Shown here one piece after another: positions 18,666 to 29,975 of a stretch of 32,063 bases of DNA (the first letter of the stretch is position 1; every line of letters begins with the position of its first letter). The DNA comes from Multifurca ochricompacta (lineage: Eukaryota > Basidiomycota > Agaricomycetes > Russulales > Russulaceae): the NCBI GenBank assembly GCA_022496185.1, contig WTXG01000354.1:1-32063 (forward strand), read 5' to 3'. A program made the position numbers and the translations under genes. The notes under the pieces were generated by a model that ran no database searches, was not told the DNA's origin, and worked only from the letters and a program-made list of their open reading frames with translations.

Positions 18666-20918
18666 GATACATATTTCAGCCTTGGCATCGCCTTTCTTTT
18701 GTGGAACCAAGCAGAGATTAGGCGGAAACAGTCGCTGATCCAGGTGCAGGGAATCGTTAATGAGTGCCATAGCCAGACACAGCCGTTGGAAGGAAGAGAA
18801 GCTGCCACGATTGCGCCCAAACATTCTAGTAATTTATGTTCTGGCTGGTGTGACCCCATGCTCATTTCGCTAACTCATCCATACCGACGAACTGCAAGTG
18901 CACTGATCTCTACTCACCGGCCGGCCTCTTTCACTGCTCGAGTATCGTGAGCTCCGGCTGTTTGTTAAGTGACACTAGTAACACTGGAAGCCCGACCGGT
19001 GTTTTAGAAACGCGCCGGGGTAGCCCATAAGTGCCCGAGTTACCCAAATTCAACCTTACTCATATGGAATAGGCGGCCTTCAATTCACCCAGCGAGTTGC
19101 CAGAATTGGGTCTCAGTCTCAGAGAAGAATGACATTCCGCATTATGGATTATTATGTTGTTTCTGAGTCTCGGCTCATAGGTATTCGAGACTTGGCCCTA
19201 CCCGTCATCGAGTGCCACCTGACCGCGTTCTAATCGAATAGGGGCTGGCCATAGGCAGACCCGACAGAAGAGACGTGGATTTTAAACTTTGCGGTAAACT
19301 TCGCGCATTAGCATTAGTGAGTGACTGGTATTTCTGCACAATGGGATTGACCTTTGGACCCTTGATAAATTAATTTGGTTGTAATCTTTGTTACGTAATC
19401 TTTGCCCACGTTTTGGGTCCGCGACGAAGTCAGGCGACGACAAAGTGAAGTACATACACCTGGCTTGAATTGAAGTTGGAAGCATGAGCAATATGCCAAT
19501 CTGCACACCTAGAATGTATCTAGGTTAGCGTGCTGTATCTGCGCTTATGATCAAATGATGGTAAATTAAATCGAGTGCCCGAACGCCATCATTAATTTCG
19601 TCAGCCGCCGACTTTGAGGGTTGGGAAAGCGGGTAGTGAGTGGGTAGGGGCTAATGTGAAAGGTAGGTATGCGGGCAAGGCGCAACCTGTGACCACAAGA
19701 CTAGCGTTACTGAGTAAAAAGCTAACGTTTGCACAGCGGTGACAGTTTCAAAAAGTTGTGATCAAGTGGCCTGCGTAGCAGGAGGAGTTTGACCAACTGC
19801 CCTGATGTCGCTCGTTGAATATGGTCAAGTACAAGGAAGAAGACCATCATGACCGGCACGGCACAATCAATGGACATTGACGGTGTGGGGGAAAGAATGG
19901 TGGGTGTAGCATGGGAGGATTCAAACGTCGATACCAATATCCGAGGAGCAACGTACTCGGTCCATTAGTATCAACTCATCCGGTTTGTCCTCATTGTGTG
20001 ATTAGGCTATTCCAACCCGCCGATCAAATTGGTACGTCCAGTTCACTTGTAAGTTGAAGGTTGAATTGGGGGGTACTTTGTTTCACAGCCTCCCCGGGGC
20101 TTCGCCGTGTACATCTTCCAACAACAGCGATCAGGCAAACATCTCACGCCGGGGGTTGAGGAATTATTTGAGTTGTGGAAGCCGCGGTCAGTGCGCTTCG
20201 TTGGCTATCAGGTGTGTCCCCATGTATCCATTCTAGATTTACTCAATTGATTCTTATCACTGACGGCTATATTTGTTGTGGGAGCACATCACCCACATCA
20301 TCCCAAAATGGTATCGTACAGGGCACTACCTCGTGCATCTTCCACGCGTCACACCCAGGGAATCCGGGTCTCACATTTCTCCGTTCACAGACTAGCTGGT
20401 TGCTACTCAATATTCAATTATTCTGATTTCAATTAGGAGGACCGAAACACTCACGGAACGTGATAGAAGGCTAGCCGACCGTGGAGCATTTGAGAACTCT
20501 GGACGAACAATTATGCCCGAGCTCCAAGATGGCACCAGCCTCAAGGGATATGACCACTTTTGACTTCATAGACATGAGGGACTGCGACACTAATTGTTAA
20601 ACAAACTCTCGAGCCTGATCCAAGTTCTTCATGCTTGTTCCCAGCCAATCTCTGGTGGGAGGTAATGACAGTTGTGCCTGTGTTGTCCGGCACTCGGCCT
20701 GCAGTCCTACTTGGAGTTCATGGTAGATCTTTGCTCGGTACATTCAAAGCTCCGTAACGAGAAGCCCAGTAAAACTCGGCTTCCATGAACCTGTGTCAGT
20801 TCTGTGGCCTTCCCCGTTTGTCCGCTTGCATGCTTTCCCCGGAAAAGCTACGGTCTCGTCTCTGTTGTCCTATCTTGTTCCCATGCTGAGGCGTAACACC
20901 ATGTCTACTCCCTCGCCC
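18666..20918. other. Gene-poor stretch between transporter and protease
   Basis: This holds the promoter of the transporter (its right end is the left side) and of the protease. Open frames on both strands are short. One + segment near 20088-20210 reads as an open stretch with a possible GTGTGT donor (FAVYIFQQQRSGKHLT then ELFELWKPRSVRFVGYQ), but no matching exons or family were recognised. I see no repeats, RNA genes or transposon ends. Confidence 0.45.
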
Positions 20919-20925
20919 TATAAAA
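20919..20925 (+). promoter_or_regulatory. TATA box of the aspartic protease gene
   Basis: TATAAAA lies 55 bp before the ATG at 20980 and is followed by a C/T-rich leader (CTTTCCTCACTCTTCACCC), the usual layout of a strongly transcribed fungal gene. It supports the chosen start codon. Confidence 0.7.
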
Positions 20926-20979
20926 TGCACTTAGGTCCCACTATCTTTCCTCACTCTTCACCCACTAGATTCAAACGAT

Positions 20980-22739
20980 ATGTCCTTTGTCGCTCATCAA
21001 CCCCTTCGCTTTACTTCTGCGGTCACTCACGGCGCGCGTGCCATTGTCGCCCGTGATATCGCACGCGCTAAGAAACTCCTTGCTGGCATCCAGCCCCATG
21101 GCCCGAAGGCTCACCATTTGCCACACCTCCGTATCCGCCATGCTCATCATCAGAAACACAGTCAACACCCATCAACCACCCCTAGTTCCCGAAGCTCTGC
21201 TGGGGAAACTATCGATGTCACAGATGCTGGTTCGCTTCGTTTATCGCCTTGCCATGTCGTGATGTTGATAATTGCAATTGCGGATTCCAGCCGTGACCTA
21301 CACCACCTCCGTTGGGGTCGGAAACCCAGCTACTGAATATACTTTGTTGATTGACACTGGCAGCTCCAACACCTGGGTCGGCGCCAACACGAAATACAAC
21401 CCGACGAGCACCAGCAAGAGCACTGGAAATAGTGTTGTAAGTTCGTTCTGCCAACGTTATGGGAGGTTCTGCCCCCCTTAATCCTGTTATTTAGACTGTC
21501 AGCTATGGGTCGGGCTCCTTCTCTGGAACCGAATGTACGTATCGCTTAGCTCTCGGCGCATCGCGTCGGTCTTGTGCCACAAGGTCTTATTGTTTTCTAT
21601 TTTTCTAATGCACACGTAGACACGGATCGGGTGGCGCTTTCCCCCTCGCTTGTAATCCAGTCCCAGAGCATCGGCGTCGCATCCACCGCTCAGGGCTTCA
21701 ATGGTGTAGATGGCATCCTCGGGTACCTTTTTTACTTCCTAATGAAGGGGCTCCATTCTCTTACTGACCCACATATACGCAGCATCGGCCCCGTTGACCT
21801 TACTGAAGGCACGATCGGGGGAAAGACACCTGTCCCAACTGTGACCGACAGCCTCTTCAAGCAGGGCACGATCTCCACCGAGTCTATCGGAATTTTCTAC
21901 CAACCGTCCACTTCTTCGAGCGCGGTTGCCAACGGAGAATTGACCTTTGGCGGTATTGATACATCTAAGTGCGTTCTAAATTTGTCCTCGTTTCGCGTCG
22001 CGTGGGATTGACAGTGTCATGATAGGATCACCGGTGACGTGAATTATGTACCTATCACAAGCACTTCACCAGCAAGTGCCTATTGGGGTGTCGACCAGGA
22101 CATCACCTATGGTTCTACTGGAGAATCTATCTTGTCCTCAACGGCTGGAATTGTCGACACTGGCACCACCCTTGTTCTTATCGCCACTGGTTCGCTTCTT
22201 CTCTCAGCTCCACGTAAGTACCGCATCTAATACTGATTGACTTGCAGACGCTTTCCAGAAGTACCAGGCGGCTACCGGGGCGACGCTCGACCAGTTCGTT
22301 ATGCTTCTCATATCAGCGCGGAGCCTCGGAGACAATTATTGACCCCCCCCCCACTTTCTGCGTCTAGAACGACCGGCCTTCTCACGCTCACCCCTTCCCA
22401 ATTTGGGAATCTTCAGTCGCTCTTCTTCAATATTGGTGGCATCCAGTACGAGCTCACGCCTAACGCACAAATATGGCCCCGTTCGCTGAACACTCAGCTC
22501 GGCGGTAACGAGGGCAGTATTTATCTCGTTGTGAGCGACCTCGGCAGCCCATCTGGCCAAGGGCTCGACTTTATCAGTACGTCTTTTTTTTTCCTGACTT
22601 CGCGTGTGGACCCGCGATGGTTGACGTGTTCGCTACAGACGGGTTTACGTTCCTGCAGCGCTTCTACAGCGTGTACGATGTGACTAACTCGCAAGTTGGG
22701 TTGGCGACCACGCCGTTCACCGACGCCGAAACCAATTAA
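20980..22739 (+). CDS. Pepsin-family (A1) aspartic protease, polyporopepsin-like
   Basis: Nine exons, all in frame: 20980-21229, 21291-21436, 21495-21534, 21620-21722, 21783-21968, 22026-22189, 22248-22293, 22368-22576 and 22639-22739; eight introns of 50-85 nt; 414 residues. The two catalytic motifs are LLIDTGSSNTW (Asp about 105) and GIVDTGTTLVL (Asp about 286), with the flap Tyr in SYGSGS near residue 136. Other family segments are YVPITSTSPASAYWG and NAQIWPRSLNT. Residues 1-80, with ARAKKLLAG and a His-rich part, look like a propeptide. Enzymes of this family are secreted acid proteases that digest extracellular protein. No clear signal peptide is visible at the N-terminus, which is odd (see findings). 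The catalytic part appears fully intact. Confidence 0.93.
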
Positions 22740-23450
22740 CTTAGCTTTGGACTGACGCGGTGCTCTCAAATCAACCCGCACGGACTTGAGTGTGATGAAT
22801 GTGTTATCTTTTGTAAACGCCAGGTGAAGGACTTGGCCTCACCTCCTTGCTATCATTTTTCTTAGGACTTTTAAACGATGTATTGATGAAAAATGAAAAC
22901 AAATGATTAGTTGATCGACCGAACAAATCCATACATATAATGGAGATACAATTGATTGTCACTTGTCAAAGATGAACCTTCGATATAAGTTTGTAGGTAC
23001 GACGTCGATCCGGGAAAGTGCATAACGCCCTGAGCACTCACACGCGAGGGGAACCTGTTCCTCGTGTTAAGCGCTGACGGCGATAGAGGTTTAGTGGATT
23101 CGCATGCATGCCAGGGGGAAACATAGAGATCTATACTTCACAATTCGCTCAATATTATGCCAAAAGCATAGTGCAAGATATAACAGAATTGTATGCTACT
23201 GAAACAATGTCCAGAGTAGAGTAGAGTACGAGTGAGAAAGCCAAGACAACGGGAAAACTATAAAAGGTGAAGTCTATAAACACTGTTTTCGTTTGTTACT
23301 GCTGCAGCAACAGCCGCGGAAAGGAAAAGAGGAAAAAAAAAGAGAAGGGTGACCTGACGAAGAACGCCAACCTTTTCAGCGTGCCAGCGCTCCTGGGCCC
23401 TGCCCATCCTCAACATCGAACGGATTGAGCCCGCATATCATTTTGGAACC
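22740..23450. other. Intergenic stretch between convergent genes, no gene seen
   Basis: The protease (+) and the antiporter (-) converge here, so it should hold both 3' ends. It has AT-rich parts and a purine-rich run at about 23318-23348. No open frame of note. Confidence 0.5.
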
Positions 23451-26400
23451 CTAACCCAATTCGTTTTCCGGGGAGTCCCCAGGAGTTGACGGCCTTGGTG
23501 AAGGTGCGCGACTGCCCTGCGCGGATGGAGACTGAGGCCAGCGCGCTGTAGCGGGACTGGCGCCAACACCCGCATCGGCCCATCGGATCGAGCGTGCGGG
23601 AGAGACCTCCCTAGAACCAGTTTCGCTCCCGCGCAATGACACGATACGCATGTGTCGCGGGCGCCTGCGCGCCGAGAAAGTCGATGAAGCTGACGCGGGC
23701 GGCGTGCGTCCACGCGGCTCGTCGTCTACAGCGTCCGTTGACGAGGATGGAATTTCCGGGATAGATGAGCCGGGAAAATCGCGCGTCGATGTGGAAAGCG
23801 CTGTTGTAGGGGCTGTGTCAGACTCGACAGATCCTGAAGTATCTATTGGGGCCGGGAGTGGTATGCGAGGGTGGGCGGAGCTACGCTGGCGGTCAAAGCG
23901 CTTCTTCTTGGGGCTGCGGCCACTGGCGCCTTTGGTAACGCGTTGATGGTCTTTTACTATCTGCGCATCCTCTGTCGCACTCTGATCTGAGACCCATTCA
24001 TCCTCATCAGCCTGGCGTATTACCGCAATCTCCTCTGGCTCTGTGCTCAAATTTTGGAAGACTGGCGTCGGCTCAGACGTTTTCACAGTGTCTTCCCCTT
24101 GTTGATGCGGATGACTGGGGCGTGTATGCAACACGCCAATATTATCGCCGCCGTGCAACACGCCTTTGACGCCCGCCTCGATATCATGTGGGACATGCTG
24201 CATCACTCCACCGAGGAATGCGCCCGCGGAATGATACACTGCGGCGCGTCCACCACGAAATGCTCGTGTGATGCGTTCGGCTTCGCTTGGGCCGTACGCA
24301 TTGCGCTGAACCTCGACCTCAACCTATGGCAAGCCACCAGTTAGGGTGTGATAGGAGGGTGTACACAGAGATAGCAACGCACCTCTTCGCCGGGGCCTTT
24401 GCGTCGCTCAATGATAAGATGCGGCCCCTCCTTCCACTCCGCGTATATTTCCATGCCGTCTGGCGCATTATCCGCCTTTGCCTCTTCTGTTTCGGTCATC
24501 GCCACTGTGAGATCATCTGCCTCCGGATTGTCTTCCCTCTGCGCGGCACGTCCACTCTTTTCGTCTTCCACATGTACCATCGCCTCTGATTCCCTGCCCT
24601 TTATGCCTGCCTTCTCGTTCTCGCTTACCTGGCCACGCTCCATAATGCTCGCTGGGTCACGATTGATCACAACATCTTCGGCACGCTCCACGCGCCGCGT
24701 GTGCAATGCCCAGTCCGGAAGGCTTGGCTGGCGTGACCAGGTGCGCGTCACGGTTGTCACGCGTCGCCCGAGGGAGAAGAACGGGATTGAGAGCCCATGA
24801 ATAAGAACCGAGCAGAGAACCATGAACGCAACCACAGGTTGGATCATAGCTGCAAGGCGCTCCGCCTGGTTGGCAGGCGGATTTTGCGGGCGCGGAAGCG
24901 TTTGTGCAGCAAGAGTCGATGTGAAAATGGCACCTTTGATGTCACGTGAGCTTTGGCGGAAACAATAACTAGGAGATGGGACTCACCAATGCCGATAGGA
25001 CCAAAGTGACCGCTAAATAATGCTTCACGAAGACTCTTTATGTCTGGGATCCACTTGTAGAGAGCGATTATGACTGGAAGACGCCGGAGAAGCAGGACAA
25101 GGACGGCGATGCATATAAGCCGCCCGACGGAAAGCGAGAGGGCGTTATCGGAGAACGAATCGAATGGCATCCATGCACCCACGAACACAAACGCAGCGGT
25201 ATTGAGAAGCAGATCGACAACGGAAGAGAAGACAGACGCCTCAGTCTGTTTGTTGAAGAACCCGTCCCAGGCGAAGGCAGTACCACACACGAAGGAGGCG
25301 AGAAGGTCGTCCGAACCGAGGAGAGTAGTTGTGCCAATAGTGAGAAGGGCCAGTGAAACGTATTGTGCGACGTATGATTGTCGATCGATGAGGTCTTTGC
25401 CTTCACAAAACTTCATAAGATGTCGGAAGCCGTAACCAAGCATAGAACCCCATATGACGCTGAGCACAATTTGATCTGTTAACCGTATGTTAATAGATGT
25501 GAATGGAAGAAACGATTGGGGATGCACAGAGCCATGAAACGAGAAACCAGTCCTTCATCGCTTCTCCCGGTGTAGCATTGAGCGTGAGATAAAGCGCAAA
25601 GTAGAGGAAAGGATACGCAGCCCCGTCATTGCTAGCTGACTCTGCAGCAAGAAGATGACGCAAGTGAGAAGGTACGTGTTTGTCGGCATATTTGCCTCCA
25701 ATGATTGCTGCGGCAAGAATCGGGTCAGTGGGGGTGAGACAGGCGGCAATGGCCAAAGATGAAAGGAAGTTGAGGCCGGGAATGAGCGCATAAATCAAGG
25801 CAGCCGACACGAACCAGCCCTGTTTACATCCACTAATATCAGCCTTTGATTATAGAGTGTGTAAGCGCACAACATACCCATGTCATTACAGGGACAAGGA
25901 GGAAAAAGAGACTCCTCCAATGTCGGTACATATACTTTTTTGGGAGCTCGACGCCGACAGCGAACACGCCAATGGCGATGACAATGCGGGTGAACTCGAT
26001 GGTGATATTGTTGCTGGCCTCATCGGTGTCACTCCCCCAAGAATGGGGATTGAAAATGTTTGCTCCATAAGGACCTGAAAGAGATATTGGTGAGCGAAGT
26101 CCAATATTCTGTTTTGCATGCAGGATGATGTGAGTAAAAGGCGTGGATGAGTTCGCCGCGGTTATAATTCATGTTTTGGACTCGCAAGACGCACGTCTGC
26201 GGAACACGAGGCCGCTAGACCAGGCACATGAATTGCTTGGCTTACCAAGCGCGGGAAGGCACTCGGAGGGCGAAAGCGAATAGTGTCAAGATTTCGTGTG
26301 AATCTTGATCAAGAGGGCCAGGAATGGACCAAGAGAGAAAGGCTGATATCGAGCACAAAAAAAAGATCACGAGCTCACCGATGATGACACCAAAGAGGAA

Positions 26401-26735
26401 CGCCCAACAAGCTTCGCCGATGTAAAGCTGCGCATGCGGGCGTCAAAAAGCAGCATGTCAGGGCAGCCCAGACATGGTCACGCACCTTCTCCCGAATGAA
26501 TAGTGAAAACATGCCGAACTTGGAGGAGGTGCCGAAAAAGGGAAAGGTAAATTTGACTTAGTACAAGCAGTGGTCATCAGATCAAAGTGAGTGGCATACA
26601 AATACGACGAAACCGCCGAGGCAGGTATAGATGACATGCGGTGTGGATAGTTGGAACTGTGAAAGGGGCAAAAATTTGTTGAATTCGTCATGTGGATATA
26701 TAGGCGGGAAGGAAACGGACAGGATGGAAATGCAT
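23451..26735 (-). CDS. nha1: Plasma-membrane Na+/H+ antiporter (fungal Nha1/Sod2 type, CPA1 family)
   Basis: Nine exons, all in frame: 26735-26721, 26656-26600, 26518-26486, 26427-26379, 26074-25878, 25819-25528, 25475-24987, 24933-24383 and 24323-23451, giving 851 residues. The start MHFHP joined to FQLSTPHVIYTCLGGF matches the usual N-terminus of fungal Nha1. About 420 residues form the membrane part, with the ion-binding loop LTPTDP (near 145-150) and the Asn-Asp pair in ESASNDGAA (near 181-182), then KYADKHVPSHLRHLL. Residues 425-851 are a long hydrophilic, acidic, Ser/Thr-rich cytoplasmic tail, typical of fungal Nha1 and important for regulation. The protein exports Na+ or K+ in exchange for H+ and serves salt and pH tolerance. 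Intron 4 is 304 nt, far longer than the others. The first exon is only 15 nt with a weak GTCCGT donor. Confidence 0.93.
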
Positions 26736-26879
26736 GGCAAGAGGACTACTTTTGAAGTCGCAGAGATAAAATGGGTGCTGCTCTAGTCGTATACGGCGTG
26801 TGGTGGGCCGTAGTGGTCGTGATAAGCGTAAGGAAACCACGGTCGGGTAAACGAAACCCGCCGGCGACGAGATGAAATT

Positions 26880-26975
26880 GAAACAGTGGAAAAGGTAAGA
26901 GGAAGAGGATAGAGAAAGAGGAAAGGGAAAGTGAAGGAAGAGGGGAAGGGGAAAGGGAAGGGGAAAGTGGGGGGA
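26880..26975 (-). promoter_or_regulatory. Pyrimidine-rich promoter tract of the antiporter gene
   Basis: On the coding strand this is almost pure C and T (TTCCCTTTCC-type units) for about 95 bases, ending about 145 bases before the ATG. CT-rich tracts upstream of starts are a known feature of strongly expressed filamentous fungal genes. Function here is inferred. Confidence 0.55.
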
Positions 26976-29975
26976 GTATTCGACCTGACGAAGATGAGGT
27001 TTAGTGATGATTGTGGTTATGTTATATGCTTCATAAGAGCGCCCAGTTGAAAAAACAGAGTGCCTGTCCTCTTGGCTCTTGAAATTATCGTTGGCAATTT
27101 TACCTGTAAAGGTGAACTAACCCCCCCCTTAGTCCCCCCTCCTCCCCCCCTGAGATTGTAATGTAATTGTTAACGGACGCGGCCAACAACCATGAAATGG
27201 ATTTACGTTAATGAACGCATCGCACAGAATTCGGACATCCGACCTATGATCGCGTGATCACTGAATAACCCTCTCCGCTCCGAGACCAATCATCCATCTT
27301 CATCCACCACTATCCACTCATCCTTGCTTCGCCCACTCGCCCATAAATCTTCTGTCTTCGGAAATTATTTTCCTCTCTCTCCTCTCCTCTGTTCCTCTGT
27401 CACAACGATCGTGCCCCATATCTCTTTCTGACTGCTCTCTTTCCTTCATTGCACCTCGTCCGTCCATGTCGCATCCTGTTAGCCTTGTCTCATTACATCT
27501 GTCAGCGCCGTAAGTCATCAATGTAATGCGGGGAAATAAGCGAGACGTACTTGTATGTAACTTGGGTACAGGTGCGCTAGCCTTCTTTGTCTATACATGA
27601 CCAAGTTCAAGGCGGCACCGTCACCGGATCCGTGAGACAGTGTACTACATGATGCAATCGTTTAGCATACTCCATCTACCACACCTGCGCTGTGCCATTG
27701 TGCAATAATGCCTCTGTGAGCTGCGCCTAGCCACATCTATGTCCTGTCCTTTGGCTCGTGCTGTCGTTCTTCAACTCATCTCCTCGCACTCCGAGGATCG
27801 ACAATCCCAGTTCCTACCTCAAGACAAACGGCAATGCGTCAGGTGGGCGTTTACTGTGCGTGTACAATCCTTATTCTATTTGTCATAAGTACTCCTTCTG
27901 GAGGCTCTCCCACATCTTTGGGATGATCCCCATTCAATTCGGAGCTTCAGTCAACCTAGTCAGCACCATCAACCCCACTTGGCATCAAAGTTCCACTCGT
28001 CGGGTACCCGGTCATCGAGTTCCGATATTCTTGGCTTCTCTTGACTCTTGGCTCTTGGCTCGTGGCTCGATTCTTGGCTCGATCCCCGTCACAGTCACAC
28101 CTCGTTCACTCTGGCCAGGTCTCTCAACAAAGACTTAAGGCCATCACAGTCTATCACGTGATATAGAATCTCCTGTCGTCGCCGAGCCGACTTAAATCAC
28201 TTTCGCGTTTAGGATAAAATGTCTCCTAACTATGGCTGACCGGCGGGGCCTCAGTCTTAGCTTAATACTCCTCGCTTACATGGCACATGCTGCACTGCCT
28301 TTACAATTTGCAAACCTCGCAGAGGAGAAATAAAGATGCCTACGACAAAACTATCGCCCCTTGGACCCGTTCTATGAGCATACGAGGAACGTTTTGCTGT
28401 ACTGCGAGATGATGTTGTACTTATTTGGGAATTGTGGTTCCCGGGATCAATATGCGTAGACCATGGTATACGCCACGCCAGACCTGGAGCGCCTGTGGGG
28501 GCAATGTCGTTGCCGGACACTGCTAGTAGGCATGGAGCCTGCGAACTCGACACGAGCGATCGCTGGCTGTTATATGGATTCGTGTATGGACCGTCCTGGT
28601 CCCTATGGAAGTTGTCAGTCGCATTCCGGTCCATTGCATGCAACTTGAGGGGGTTTTAATGCTTCAGAATCCCCGAAATCCATATTCTCAGGGAGACCTC
28701 TGAGGCTACCCTCTGCAGGCGGCTAAAATGCTCAGTCCTGGGTTCCAATTTGACTCGATATCTGTGTCAATCACCGTCCTTGCATCGTGTGGCACATTTT
28801 TGTGATGGGAGTGTGAACATAACCTTCCGAACCCTACTTCACCGCATGGATTCCCGCAACTAGCCACGCGAGTGAAGGTGAGGTCCACACCAGTATTGCC
28901 TATTGAAGGTTAAGGGGAACCGACTATTTGCGTTGTATTTTTGGTGGGGCTACAAACGGCCCGCCACAATGGGGAAATGATAGTCCCCTTTAATCCTTCA
29001 TCACCGATCTACACCTTCCATGCGTGAAGCTAGACCCGTCCGTTGGTCGTAAGTTAATAACAACCTGCGGCTGTCGGGTACGCCGACAGGAGGAGGTTCT
29101 GACGCAGATAACTGTGCTTCAGGAAGTAGAAACTCGATGTGCCGGGAAGTAGGTGTTGGGATGCACATGAGCAGAGAAACTAATAACGTACTTGGTACAC
29201 TTGTCAGCGGCACTCATGGCCGTCCCACGTGTCGACAATGTGACCGTGGAAGAAGATGACGCCACTATGCCTAGTACCCAGAGTTGTGAACCCAAGGGAC
29301 TATCCTATATTTGAGACCTCCACAAGGGAGCATAGGACGGATTATGCTAAGATTAGTGCTCGCATCGGGGTCAATGACGGCAGCAGTCATGTACCAGTTC
29401 AACTGATCACTATTAAGTCCGTGGTGCATTCATGGTTGCCGTAGTGGATGCGTTCATGCATAGGTCAAGCTGCGTGGTCCATGAGGTCCCAGTTCACATC
29501 ACTCGTGGTTCTACTGAATGAGAAAGGAGGAGTTCGGAGGAAGTGCTTAAGATTCCCGACATGAAGGTACAAACTGAGGATAACTGGGGGACTTGGTGGT
29601 ACCATCGACAGGACCGATATAGTGCGGCGGGGTTGATTGTTGTGGCGCCAAGGGAGCACTAGAGAGTTGATATAAGCCGTGGAATATTTCTTGATTTTTG
29701 TCGTCGTCCAAAACTCTCCGTGTGATATTTAGTAATGGCGAAAGACTACTAGCGGGAGTAAGTCTGCCAGACCAGTGTGATCAGAAGGAGGCAGAGGCAG
29801 AGGGGGCAGAGGCAAAGCAAGCAAGGTCCGGTATTCGGACCGACCACGTGGGGGTTGGCAGGTCCATTCCGTTTCACGCCACACCCTCAACAGGTTGGCC
29901 ATTTCAACCAACAACTGCTGAATTGACAATGTTATCAACCCTTTTGCCGCAATAATAATATTCAGAAAACGCTCA
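26976..29975. other. Gene-poor 3-kb stretch, no supported gene
   Basis: Open frames are 60-130 codons and none carries a recognised domain. Landmarks are C runs at 27120-27150, a short run of TTGGCTCG-like units near 28040-28085, a perfect palindrome TATCACGTGATA at 28152-28163, and a + frame at 29256-29444 (RTDYAKISARIGVNDGSSHV) that looks protein-like but was not identified. It could hold old retroelement remains. I saw no target duplications or terminal repeats. Confidence 0.4.

Noticed and set aside
23438..23946. Arg-rich frames on both strands over the antiporter tail
   Set aside because: They overlap the intact exon 9 of the antiporter in other frames and reflect its GC-rich codons.
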